From contig BMUX01000007.1 in the NCBI GenBank assembly GCA_014650415.1, forward strand, positions 123,760 through 187,759: a stretch of 64,000 nucleotides of DNA. Direction: 5' to 3'. The notes beneath the pieces were generated by a model. The model did no database searches. It worked only from the letters and a program-made list of their open reading frames with translations, and had not been told where the DNA came from. The DNA is from Streptomyces spiroverticillatus (GTDB lineage Bacteria > Actinomycetota > Actinomycetes > Streptomycetales > Streptomycetaceae). The stretch's first letter is position 1. Every line of letters starts with the position of its first letter. The position numbers were made by a program, and so were the translations under genes. Below are positions 43,761-52,653 of the stretch, one piece after another.

Positions 43761-44948
43761 ATGGAACACTCCGCACCCACCCCCCTCCGCGCCCCGGCCA
43801 TCGGTGCCCCGACCCTCGGTGTCGGCATGGTCGGATACGCGTTCATGGGTGCCGCCCACTCCCAGGGCTGGCGCACCGTGGGCCGCGTCTTCGACCTGCC
43901 CGCCCGCCCGGCCCTGGCCGCCGTGTGCGGCCGCGACCGCGACGCCGTACGCGCCATGGCCGACCGGCACGGCTGGGCGGCGGCCGAGACCGACTGGCGG
44001 GCTCTGATAGCCCGCGACGACGTGGACATCGTCGACATCTGTACCCCCGGCGACAGCCACGCCGAAATCGCCGTCGCCGCCCTGGAAGCGGGCAAGCACG
44101 TCCTGTGCGAGAAACCCCTCGCCAACACCGTCGAAGAGGCCCGCGCGATGACAGAAGCTGCCCAACGTGCCTCGTCACGGGGCCAGTTGGCGATGGTCGG
44201 CTTCAACTACCGTCGCGTCCCGGCCCTCTCGTACGCCCGCACCCTCGTCGCCGAGGGTCGCATCGGCGCGCTGCGGCACATCCGGGCCGCGTACCGCCAG
44301 GACTGGCTCGTCGACCCGGTCGCCCCCATGACCTGGCGGCTCCAACGGGACCGCGCGGGCTCCGGCGCCCTCGGCGACCTCGGCGCCCACCTGGTGGACC
44401 TCGCCCAGTACCTGGCGGGGGAGGAGCTGACAGGCGTCTCCGCGCTCACCGAGACGTTCGTACGCCACCGGCCCGACCCGGAGACGGGCTCCCGCCGCGC
44501 CGAGGTGACCGTCGACGACGCCGCCCTGTTCACCGGCCGCCTGGCCTCCGGAGCGCTGGCCTCCTTCGAGGCGACCCGCATGGCGGCCGGCCGCAAGAAC
44601 TCCCTCCGTATCGAACTCAACGGCGAGAAGGGCTCGTTGGCCTTCGACCTGGAACGCCTCAACGAACTCGCCTTCCACGACCACACCGAACCCGCCCACA
44701 CCGCGGGCTTCCGCCGCATCCTGGTCACCGAACCCGGCCACCCCTACCTGAAGGCCTGGTGGCCGCCCGGCCACGGGCTCGGCTACGAGCACACCTTCGT
44801 CCACCAGGCCCGCGACCTGCTCACCGCCATCGCCACCGGCACCCCCGTCGCCCCGACCTTCGCCGACGGTCTCCAGGTGCAGCGGGTGCTCGCCGCCGTG
44901 GAGGAGAGTGCCGAGAAGAACGCCGCCTACACATCCGTACCCCTCTGA
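43761..44948 (+). CDS. Gfo/Idh/MocA-family dehydrogenase
   Basis: A 395-residue NAD(P)-dependent sugar or cyclitol dehydrogenase. The Rossmann start is VGMVGYAFMGAAHSQGW, and the family lysine motif is EKPLANT (GKHVLCEKPLA). The C-terminal domain has GSGALGDLGAHLVDLAQYLAG. AAGGAG lies before the ATG. Its place between a sugar importer and a TIM-barrel isomerase suggests oxidation of the imported sugar or cyclitol to a keto form. Confidence 0.9.
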   Translation: MEHSAPTPLRAPAIGAPTLGVGMVGYAFMGAAHSQGWRTVGRVFDLPARPALAAVCGRDRDAVRAMADRHGWAAAETDWRALIARDDVDIVDICTPGDSHAEIAVAALEAGKHVLCEKPLANTVEEARAMTEAAQRASSRGQLAMVGFNYRRVPALSYARTLVAEGRIGALRHIRAAYRQDWLVDPVAPMTWRLQRDRAGSGALGDLGAHLVDLAQYLAGEELTGVSALTETFVRHRPDPETGSRRAEVTVDDAALFTGRLASGALASFEATRMAAGRKNSLRIELNGEKGSLAFDLERLNELAFHDHTEPAHTAGFRRILVTEPGHPYLKAWWPPGHGLGYEHTFVHQARDLLTAIATGTPVAPTFADGLQVQRVLAAVEESAEKNAAYTSVPL

Positions 44949-44961
44949 GGAGGAAGCCACG

Positions 44962-45969
<1,008 letters not shown>

Positions 45970-45975
45970 CCCTCG

Positions 45976-47304
45976 CTACCCGATCCCCTGCCGGTCCGCC
46001 GTCAGCGCGAACTCCCGGTCCGCCGCATCCGGCGCCGTGCGCTCCACGACGTCCACCAGGAGCGCACGGTGCCGCTCCAGCACCTCCCGCCGCCCCTCGG
46101 GCGCCAGCAGCAACAGGTCGTCCAGCCCGGCCATCATCCGCCGCGACACCTGCGGATTGCCCGCCACGACCCCACGGATCTCGGTGAACGCCAGATCCAC
46201 CAGATCCGCCCACCCCGGCACGTCCTGCACGAACCGCACCTGCAACTGCCCGTCCCGGTGCCGCAGCGCCCCGAGCGGCAGCTCCACCGCCACCGCCAGG
46301 AACTGCACGATCCGGTCCAGGGCCTGCACGGCGGTCGTCGGGTCGTTCACGGCCGGCGACAGCGCCCGCAGCGCAATGTCCGCGAGCTGCCGCAGTCCGA
46401 ACCCGAGATCCTGGTGGAACGTTCGCTCCACCCCCACGGACACGGACCTCCGCACCGCCTTCTCCGTCACCCCCTCCCCACCGTGCACGGCGATCACGGG
46501 AGTCCCGGGCACCACGAAGTCCCCGATCCGCGGAATGAGCCGCAGCACGGCCCCCCGCCGCCGCGCCACCCGCATCAGCCGCGCGATGTCCACGTCCCGC
46601 AGCACCCCGGCCCGCCCGCGATAGGCGAACCGTGCGGTCTCCGGACCCAGCACCACGTCCTCGTCCCACTCCCGCTCCTGCTTGCGCAGCGTCGCCAGCG
46701 AAGCCCGGCTGATCCGGTCGATGACATGGCTGACCCGCATCAGCCGCAGCGTGGAGTTCACGTACGCGATGAACAGCATCAGGCTGAGCGCCACCATCGC
46801 CATGGTCAGCAGGCTCTGCACCACCGGGACGGTCTCGACCTTCTCCGGGTCGGTCTCCCCGTCGTAGGCGGCCAGCACCAGCAGCGACAGCACGAACGTC
46901 GCCAGGAACACGGAGAAGGTCAGCTTGGTGATCCGGCTCCGCACGAAGATCCGCACCACCCGCGGACTGAACTGCCCGCTGGCCATCTGCACGGCGACCA
47001 GCGAGATGCTGAAGACCACACCGATGAAGGTCATCATCGCGGAGCTGACGGTCGTGATGATCGTCTTGGCGTCCTCGGCGAACCCGACGAGCCTGCCGAT
47101 CTCCTCGTACGCCCGCTCCTCCCGCAGGGCGTCCATGACCGCCACGTCGACGCCGGAGGCCACGAACCACAGGAACATCACCCCCACGAGCCCTGCGGCC
47201 GGGGCGAACCAGAAGGTGTCCCGTAGGTGCTCCCGCAGCGGCGAAAGGGCCCGTGGCCTGCGATAACGCGGTGGGCTCTGCGCGCCCGGCTCCTGAGTGC
47301 TCAC
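45976..47304 (-). CDS. DUF2254 predicted membrane protein
   Basis: A 442-residue protein matching the DUF2254 outline: four N-terminal hydrophobic segments (FWFAPAAGLVGVMFLWFVASG; MMTFIGVVFSISLVAVQM; LTFSVFLATFVLSLLVLAAY; a fourth near residue 150) with the FSPRVVRIFVRSR loop, then a long cytoplasmic domain. No function is established. The GTG at 47304 has no ribosome site and a TAGCCT hexamer six bases upstream, suggesting a leaderless transcript. Confidence 0.8.
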   Translation of the reverse strand: MSTQEPGAQSPPRYRRPRALSPLREHLRDTFWFAPAAGLVGVMFLWFVASGVDVAVMDALREERAYEEIGRLVGFAEDAKTIITTVSSAMMTFIGVVFSISLVAVQMASGQFSPRVVRIFVRSRITKLTFSVFLATFVLSLLVLAAYDGETDPEKVETVPVVQSLLTMAMVALSLMLFIAYVNSTLRLMRVSHVIDRISRASLATLRKQEREWDEDVVLGPETARFAYRGRAGVLRDVDIARLMRVARRRGAVLRLIPRIGDFVVPGTPVIAVHGGEGVTEKAVRRSVSVGVERTFHQDLGFGLRQLADIALRALSPAVNDPTTAVQALDRIVQFLAVAVELPLGALRHRDGQLQVRFVQDVPGWADLVDLAFTEIRGVVAGNPQVSRRMMAGLDDLLLLAPEGRREVLERHRALLVDVVERTAPDAADREFALTADRQGIG

Positions 47305-47310
47305 CCCGCG

Positions 47311-47316
47311 AGGCTA
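47311..47316 (-). promoter_or_regulatory. Leaderless -10 hexamer TAGCCT for DUF2254 gene
   Basis: TAGCCT, six bases, then GTG; same geometry as the regulator genes in this window. Confidence 0.5.
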
Positions 47317-47460
47317 GGACGCCCCCGACCCCCTAGGTGCTCACCTCTCCGGATGCCACCTCAGTCGTACGTACAACGGTCCTCCGGTCTGACCCGATCG
47401 GCCGAACCCGCCCCAAGGATGGAATCACCACCCCAACCCCCCACCTCCCCGGAGCACCTC

Positions 47461-47925
47461 ATGAAGCCCGCCGTCCTCGTCACCGCCACCGCAACCCTCG
47501 CCGGAACCGCCTTCCTGGCCTTCGTCGCGGCCCCGGCCGCCTACGACTGGTTCGACGGCCGCCACCAGGAGTCCGCCTCCTACGCCACCGGCACCGCCGC
47601 GAAGGAGGCCCGCCCCTCGGTCCCGCGCTGGCTCCCCGACACGGCCGCCGACATCTCGTACACGATGAAGACCACCGGCGGCGAACGCCTCCTCAAGGCC
47701 AAGCTCCCCACCACCCCCCTCCCTCCCGCCTGCAAGCCCCTCCCCGCCGACCAGAAGCCGAAGGACCCGCAGCTCCAGGCCACGTGGTTCCCCAAGGACA
47801 CCACCGCCCAGCAGGCCACCCACCGCTGCGACCTCTACTACGCGTACACGGACGGCAACACCCTGTACGCCTGGCAGCACAACGACGACTGGATCGCCTC
47901 CAACAAGACGGCCGCAGGCCACTGA
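47461..47925 (+). CDS. Hypothetical small exported protein
   Basis: A 154-residue protein with an N-terminal hydrophobic signal (VLVTATATLAGTAFLAFVAAPAAYDW) and a soluble remainder that contains two cysteines (CKPLP and HRCDLYY) able to form a disulfide. GGAG precedes the ATG. I recognise no family. A tRNA gene follows 97 bases downstream. Confidence 0.65.
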   Translation: MKPAVLVTATATLAGTAFLAFVAAPAAYDWFDGRHQESASYATGTAAKEARPSVPRWLPDTAADISYTMKTTGGERLLKAKLPTTPLPPACKPLPADQKPKDPQLQATWFPKDTTAQQATHRCDLYYAYTDGNTLYAWQHNDDWIASNKTAAGH

Positions 47926-48022
47926 CCACGCAATACGCAGGTGAAACCCACCCCGAACCCCTGGTATTGTTTTCCATGTCGGAACGGGACAGCACAAAAA
48001 ACCCCGGAACGACAGACACCTT

Positions 48023-48107
48023 GTCCGGGTGGCGGAATGGCAGACGCGCTAGCTTGAGGTGCTAGTGCCCTTTATCGGGCGTGGGGGTTCAAGTCCCCCC
48101 TCGGACA
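48023..48107 (+). tRNA. tRNA-Leu (anticodon GAG)
   Basis: An 85-base class II tRNA. The acceptor stem gtccggg (48023-48029) pairs with ctcggac (48100-48106) with discriminator A48107. The anticodon arm ctagc-ttgaggt-gctag gives anticodon GAG at 48056-48058, reading CUC Leu codons. A long variable arm (tgccctttatcgggc region) and the T arm gggggttcaagtccccc are present. The 3' CCA is not encoded (ccg follows), as is common in actinobacteria. Confidence 0.95.
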
Positions 48108-48113
48108 CCGAGT

Positions 48114-48144
48114 GAAAGACCCCCAGAGCTTCTGGGGGTCTTTC
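48114..48144 (+). terminator. Strong hairpin terminator after tRNA-Leu
   Basis: Fourteen-base perfect arms (gaaagacccccaga and its complement) with the three-base loop gct, starting seven bases after the tRNA; the downstream arm ends in ctttc. Serves the tRNA and possibly also the frameshifted gene that ends 17 bases away on the opposite strand. Confidence 0.85.
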
Positions 48145-48160
48145 GCGTTGTCCGGGGCGG

Positions 48161-48921
48161 TCAGTGTTTCCCGGTGCCGACACCGGTGTCGGTGAAGGTG
48201 GAGATCAGGGCCCTGCGCAGGCGGTGGATGAACTCCTGCTCGCGGGGGGCGAAGGCGGGGTACTCGTCGGCGAAGTGGTGCCATTCGACGTAGCGGAGCG
48301 CGTCGTCCAGGTCCGGGCCGGCGACGCGCTGTCGAGCAGGACGTACTCGCGCTCGACGTCGATCACCTCGTACGGGGTCAGCTCCGCGAGCAGGGTGGTC
48401 AGCGCGTGTGCGGCGCGGTCGTTGCCCACGCCGTGGCAGCGCTGGGTGACGAACCGTTCCTGGCGGCCGTCGGACCGCCTGCGGCGTGCGTTGCGCGAGA
48501 CATGGGCTCCGTGGCGTTCGGCGTGGGTGACCAGGGCGTTGTGGTCGTACGAGAGGGGGAGGAGCAGCTTGATGTGGTGCTCGAAGTGGCGTCCGGTCCC
48601 GGGCCCCGCGTCGGGGCCCGCTGTGGCCGCGCCGAGGTCGTCCTGCGGCACCTCCGTGGCCCAGGGGGCGCACTCCACCTTCCACCGGGCCACGGTGAAT
48701 CCGGCATCGGTCAGTTGAGCGGTCGTCCGCCGTGCTGCGGCGATCTCCGCCGCGTACGTGGGGCGCGTTCCGCGCAGCGTCAGCATGGGCTGATCCGGGC
48801 TGCGGCCCCGGTCCAGCGCGATGTGGGTGAACTTCACGCGGTGGGTCCGCGCGGCCGCCCAACGCTCCAGCCTGCGCAGTTCTTCGCCGTGGCACAGCAC
48901 GGTCAGGTGACTCTCGTACAT
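48161..48921 (-). pseudogene. Frameshifted hypothetical gene
   Basis: From ATG 48921 the frame (MYESHLTVLCHGEELRRLER...) codes well for about 197 residues to EREYVLLDS, then turns into low-complexity Arg/Ser/Thr sequence. The reading continues naturally in another frame, RVAGPDLDDALRYVEWHHF...EFIHRLRRALISTF, to a stop at 48161. Adding one base near 48330 would restore a protein of about 253 residues. So either the gene is a recent pseudogene or the assembly has a one-base error. I recognise no family; repeated His/Arg residues (HIKLLLPLSYDHNAL) do not settle it. Confidence 0.65.
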
Positions 48922-49143
48922 CGCGACAGGATGGCGTACGGGACGGGGTGGGGCACGCGGATTTCCCTCGGTGCCGACGGGGGCGGCTTCGGCACGGATG
49001 CCGTAGGGGAGGCGTCAATACCTGCGGTACGTCGTATGGAACCCATCAGGGGGGCTCCTCAGCGTCGGAAGGCGTGGTGATCATCAGTGCGGGCCACCGG
49101 ATACGAGTGGTCCAACCCACCTTTCGCACAAGGGAGTTCCCCC

Positions 49144-49353
49144 ATGCAGGTTACCCCGCAGGCCGAGCCCGCGCAGGCCGTCGCCGTCTCGCGACGCAGC
49201 CTCGTCTCCAAGCGTGCCGCGCTCTCCGTGGCCGCCGCGGCCGTCGTCGGCGGCGCCATCTTCGCGCCCTCGGCCCTCGCCCAGCCGTCCGGTGCGGCTA
49301 CCCAGCAGAGCGTCGTCGCCAGGTGCGGCGACTGCTACCCGGACGTCATCTAG
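49144..49353 (+). CDS. Candidate ribosomally made peptide precursor with Tat-like leader
   Basis: A 69-residue peptide with AAGGGAG before its ATG. After a 15-residue N-terminus there is a twin-arginine motif (S16-R17-R18-S19-L20), a hydrophobic stretch (AALSVAAAAVVGGAIFAP) and an A-L-A cleavage site ending at A46. The predicted released part is 23 residues and ends in R60-C61-G62-D63-C64-Y65-P66-D67-V68-I69: two cysteines in a CxxC spacing, two aspartates, one tyrosine and one arginine. Two hairpins and then two JmjC-type oxygenase genes follow on the same strand. I infer a modified, exported peptide; it could instead be a small secreted protein unrelated to the oxygenases. Confidence 0.6.
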   Translation: MQVTPQAEPAQAVAVSRRSLVSKRAALSVAAAAVVGGAIFAPSALAQPSGAATQQSVVARCGDCYPDVI

Positions 49354-49360
49354 TCCCTCC

Positions 49361-49386
49361 GGCCCCGCCGGTTCGCCGGTGGGGCC
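49361..49386 (+). terminator. UUCG-capped hairpin after the peptide gene
   Basis: ggccccgccgg-ttcg-ccggtggggcc, eleven pairs with one G-U, closed by a UUCG tetraloop, starting eight bases after the peptide stop. A partial terminator or a 3' stabiliser of the peptide mRNA. Confidence 0.65.
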
Positions 49387-49390
49387 AGGG

Positions 49391-49428
49391 CGTGAGGGGC
49401 CGGACGGGACGCCGGACGGCCCCTCACG
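49391..49428 (+). terminator. Second hairpin between peptide and oxygenase genes
   Basis: Arms cgtgaggggccg (49391-49402) and cggcccctcacg (49417-49428) pair perfectly over twelve bases. It stands 56 bases before the first oxygenase start. Confidence 0.65.
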
Positions 49429-49483
49429 TGGTGTGAATCCCCCTGTAAGCGATGCATGGCTGAACAAGATCGGAAGGCGGGCC

Positions 49484-50353
49484 ATGGACTGGTTCGGACG
49501 CTGTGTGCCCGACCCGGAGGCACTTCTCTCCACGTACTGGCGGAAGGAGCCCGTGCTGTTCCGGCCGGTCGATCCGCCGCTCGACGTCTTCACGGCGGCC
49601 GACCGGGACGCCGTGCTCGATGCGGGGCTGCTGCGGGTTCCGTACGCGGGGCTCTACACGGCGCAGGGGCAGATCCCCGACGAGCGTTTCTGTCCGCAGC
49701 GCATCGTCACGGGAAAGCCCGTGGACGGGTACGTCGACGGGCAGGCCGTGCGCGATCTCATCAGCAGTGAGCGTGCCACGTTGCAACTGCGGTACATCGA
49801 TCAGTGGCATCCTCAAGTGCGCTCCCTGGTACGGGACTTCGCCGCTCATTTCGGGCGGTTGGTGGAAGCCTTCTACTTTCATTCGCAGCCCGGCCGGCAC
49901 GGTCCCGTGCACCGTGACGACGGCGACCTCCTCGCCCTCCAGCTCGGCGGGGCCAAGCACTGGCAGGTGTACGGCGGGCCCGCCGACGGGAACTGGCAGC
50001 CGGTCCGCGAGGACGACCCCGGGCCGGTGCTCCTCGACACCGTCGTACGGACAGGTGAAGTGCTGTACGTACCAAGGGGGTTCGCGCACACCGCGGAAGC
50101 CGTCGGAGGAGAACCCTCGTCGCACCTCACGGTGGTGATCCGGGAGGCGGGTGCCGACCATCTGCGCACCGCCCTCCTCGCACGGCTCGCGGAAGGGCTC
50201 ACCCTGCCCGGACGCCCGCTCGACGACGCGGCGCTGCTCGACACCGCCGCCGGCCTCCTCGACCACCTGAGGAAGAGGCTCGCCGACGTCGACCCCCTGG
50301 ACCTGGTGGCGAGCGCCCGCCCGCACGCCCACAGCAGCCGTCCGACGGCCTGA
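49484..50353 (+). CDS. JmjC/cupin-4-type Fe(II)/2-oxoglutarate oxygenase 1
   Basis: A 289-residue protein with GGAAGG before its ATG. The facial metal triad is readable as H143-R-D145 (PVHRDDGDLLALQL) and H202 in VPRGFAHTAE, with the GAKHWQVYGG strand whose Lys can hold 2-oxoglutarate. This is the fold of JmjC ribosomal oxygenases (YcfD/NO66-like), which hydroxylate amino-acid side chains in peptides and proteins. It lies 130 bases after the peptide gene and 24 bases before its paralogue; the two share a near-identical N-terminus (WRKEP-LFRPVDPPLDV). Confidence 0.8.
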   Translation: MDWFGRCVPDPEALLSTYWRKEPVLFRPVDPPLDVFTAADRDAVLDAGLLRVPYAGLYTAQGQIPDERFCPQRIVTGKPVDGYVDGQAVRDLISSERATLQLRYIDQWHPQVRSLVRDFAAHFGRLVEAFYFHSQPGRHGPVHRDDGDLLALQLGGAKHWQVYGGPADGNWQPVREDDPGPVLLDTVVRTGEVLYVPRGFAHTAEAVGGEPSSHLTVVIREAGADHLRTALLARLAEGLTLPGRPLDDAALLDTAAGLLDHLRKRLADVDPLDLVASARPHAHSSRPTA

Positions 50354-50377
50354 GCGAAACGGATCGGAATTTCCTTC

Positions 50378-51310
50378 ATGGACTGGCTCGCACGACTCGT
50401 GGAAGACGAGACCGCCTTCTTCGCCGACCACTGGCGGAAGGAGCCCGCGCTGTTCCGGCCGGTCGATCCGCCGCTCGACGTCCTCACCGTCGCCGACCTC
50501 GACGGCGTACTCGACGCCGGACTGCTCACCGCGCCGTACGCCCAGCTCGTGCACGAGCACGCCACCGTACCGGCGGAACGCTTCTGCACACCGCGCGTCG
50601 TCCTCGGTGAAATCACCGAAGGCCACGTCGACGCGGAAGCGGTGCGCCGCATCGTCCACGAGGAGCGCGCGACCCTGCTCCTCCGGTACGTCGACCAGTG
50701 GCACACCGGTGTCCGCGCGCTCGCTGATTCGCTCGGCGAGCGGCTGGGGCGGCAGGTCGAGGCGTTCTGTTTCCTCACCCCGCCCGGCACCACCGGGCGT
50801 CCCGTGCACCGCGACGACGCCGACGTACTGGCCGTACAACTGCACGGCGCGAAACGCTGGCGGGTGTACGGCGGGCCCGCCGACGGGAACTGGCAGCCCG
50901 AGCGGGAGCAGGGCGACCCGGGGCCGCTGCTCCTGGACGCCGTGCTGCGCCCGGGGGAGGTGCTGTACGTGCCCCGCGGGTACGCGCACGCGGCCAGCGC
51001 CGTCGGCGAGGAGGAGCCGGGTGCGGAGTCCTCCGTCCACCTCTCGTTCACCGTGCGCGAGGCGGGAACCGCCCAGCTCTACGCCCTGAGCAGCGCCCTC
51101 CTGGTGGCCGAGAGCGGTGATCTGCCCGCGCGGCCCGTCAGCGACGAGGCACTGACCGAGGTGGCGGCCGACCTCATCGCCGCCTTCCGGCGGACCCTCG
51201 ACGACCTCACACCCGCGGAACTGGTCGAGCTGGCACGGGACGCCATGCGTGCCGAACGCACCGAACCCGCCCCCGTGCGGACGCTGGGCGCCCTGGTCAG
51301 AGGGGTGTGA
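50378..51310 (+). CDS. JmjC/cupin-4-type Fe(II)/2-oxoglutarate oxygenase 2
   Basis: A 310-residue paralogue of the preceding oxygenase. The metal triad is H144-R-D146 (PVHRDDADVLAVQL) and H204 in VPRGYAHAAS; GAKRWRVYGG carries the 2-oxoglutarate lysine. The C-terminal helical part is longer and differs from the paralogue (EELTPAELVELARDAMRAERT-like end), so substrate choice probably differs. It ends 84 bases before the fes gene, with an iron box in between. The ribosome site is weak and translation may be coupled to the upstream gene. Confidence 0.8.
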   Translation: MDWLARLVEDETAFFADHWRKEPALFRPVDPPLDVLTVADLDGVLDAGLLTAPYAQLVHEHATVPAERFCTPRVVLGEITEGHVDAEAVRRIVHEERATLLLRYVDQWHTGVRALADSLGERLGRQVEAFCFLTPPGTTGRPVHRDDADVLAVQLHGAKRWRVYGGPADGNWQPEREQGDPGPLLLDAVLRPGEVLYVPRGYAHAASAVGEEEPGAESSVHLSFTVREAGTAQLYALSSALLVAESGDLPARPVSDEALTEVAADLIAAFRRTLDDLTPAELVELARDAMRAERTEPAPVRTLGALVRGV

Positions 51311-51340
51311 GGCCGCGCTAACGGCTCCGGGCACGCCAAG

Positions 51341-51354
51341 TAAGGTGAACCTTA
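51341..51354. promoter_or_regulatory. Candidate iron box before fes
   Basis: TAAGGT-ga-ACCTTA is a perfect 6-2-6 palindrome 40 bases before the fes start. It matches the half-sites of the actinobacterial IdeR/DmdR iron box only in part (consensus TTAGGTTAGGCTAACCTAA), so binding is likely but weaker than at 60869. Confidence 0.6.
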
Positions 51355-51394
51355 TTCGGAGATATCGCCGTCGAAGTGTTCGCTGGAGGGCCCC

Positions 51395-52651
51395 ATGCCG
51401 CTGACCGCCCCGCCGCCCGTCGGGACCACCCGGCGGCCGCCCCGGATCACCCGGCCGGAGCCCGTGGAGAGGGCGGAGAGCGCGTGGGTGGCGGAGGCCG
51501 TCGGGAGCGGCGACTTCTGGGGTGCCGTGCGGGCGGCCGGGGGGTCGCCGGTCGTCGAGGCCGATCCGGCGGGGGACCCCGCCTACCGGGTCGTCACGTT
51601 TCTGTGGCGGGGGACGGCCAAGACACGGGCTGTGCTGTGCATGCCGAACAAGATCGTGGATCCGCGCGACATGGGGCACAACCTCATGGAGCACGTGCCG
51701 GGGACGGATGTCTGGCACTGGTCGGTGCGCATGCGGGACGACTGGCGGGCCACGTACGGCTTCCACGTGGACGAGGGCGGTGCGCCGCAGGGTGAGGGCG
51801 CGGCGTACTGGCCGTGGCTGCGCAGCCGCCCGCAGCGGGCCGACCCGCTCAACACCCGTACGCTGAGCCGCCGTTGGGGCGGTGAGCCCGTCTCGTACGT
51901 CGAGCTGCCCGAGGCCCCTCGCGGCGGCGACTGGCAGCGGCGGGACGGGGTCGCGCGCGGGACCGTCAGCGAGCACGTCGTGCGGAGCGGGATCCTCGGG
52001 AACGAGCGGCGGGTGCATGTCTACGAGCCGTCCGGCGGCGGCGAGGATCTGCCCCTGCTGGTGCTCATGGACGGCGAGATGTGGCAGCCGGGGCTCGACG
52101 TCGCGGCGCTGCTCGACAACCTGATCGCGGAGGGGCGGATTCCGCCGTTGCTGGCGCTGTTGCCGGAGTCGATTGATTCCGATGTGCGGTGGGACGAGCT
52201 GGCGTGCAGCGAGAGGTTCGTGGGGTTCCTGGAGCGGGAGTTGTTGCCGTGGGCGGGGGAGCGGTGGTCGGTGACCCGGGATCCGGCGCGGACGGTCGTC
52301 GCCGGACAGAGCCTCGGCGGGCTCACCGCCGCGTTCGCCGCTGTGAGCGCGCCTGAGCGGTTTGGGCTGGTGCTGGCCCAGTCGGGGTCGTTCTGGTGGC
52401 CGGACGGGCCCGACCTGGAGAGTTCCGAGTGGCTGACCGGGCGGATCGAGGCGGCCGAGCGGCTGCCCGTACGGTTCTGGCTGTCCGTGGGGGAGCAGGA
52501 GTGGGTGGCGTTGCCCGCCGCGCGCAGGCTTCGGGACGTGTTGGTGGAGAAGGGGTACGCCGATGCCGCGTACCGGGAGTACAACGGCGGGCACGACTAT
52601 CTGTGCTGGCGCACCGAACTCGCCGATGGGCTCGTCGAGTTGCTGAAGTAG
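51395..52651 (+). CDS. fes: Enterochelin esterase (Fes-like) siderophore hydrolase
   Basis: A 418-residue protein with GGAGG six bases before its ATG. The N-terminal ~170 residues match the Fes N-domain (VTFLWRGTAKTRAVL...DMGHNLMEHVPGTDVWHWSV). The C-terminal alpha/beta hydrolase has the nucleophile elbow VVAGQSLGGLTA, an upstream VLMDGEMW and a final GGHDYLCWR histidine, completing Ser-Asp/Glu-His. It would cut the serine ester bonds of an imported ferric catecholate to free the iron. An iron box lies upstream and the synthesis operon converges on it. Confidence 0.85.
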   Translation: MPLTAPPPVGTTRRPPRITRPEPVERAESAWVAEAVGSGDFWGAVRAAGGSPVVEADPAGDPAYRVVTFLWRGTAKTRAVLCMPNKIVDPRDMGHNLMEHVPGTDVWHWSVRMRDDWRATYGFHVDEGGAPQGEGAAYWPWLRSRPQRADPLNTRTLSRRWGGEPVSYVELPEAPRGGDWQRRDGVARGTVSEHVVRSGILGNERRVHVYEPSGGGEDLPLLVLMDGEMWQPGLDVAALLDNLIAEGRIPPLLALLPESIDSDVRWDELACSERFVGFLERELLPWAGERWSVTRDPARTVVAGQSLGGLTAAFAAVSAPERFGLVLAQSGSFWWPDGPDLESSEWLTGRIEAAERLPVRFWLSVGEQEWVALPAARRLRDVLVEKGYADAAYREYNGGHDYLCWRTELADGLVELLK

Positions 52652-52653
52652 GT

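Noticed and set aside
48023..48107. tRNA-Leu as attachment site of an integrated element covering the peptide and siderophore genes
   Set aside because: I found no second copy of the tRNA 3' end in the window and no integrase or excisionase gene. A copy beyond the right edge cannot be excluded.
49087..49143. Upstream GTG start for the peptide gene (adds 19 residues)
   Set aside because: It lacks a ribosome site, whereas AAGGGAG stands properly before the ATG at 49144, which also opens directly into the leader.
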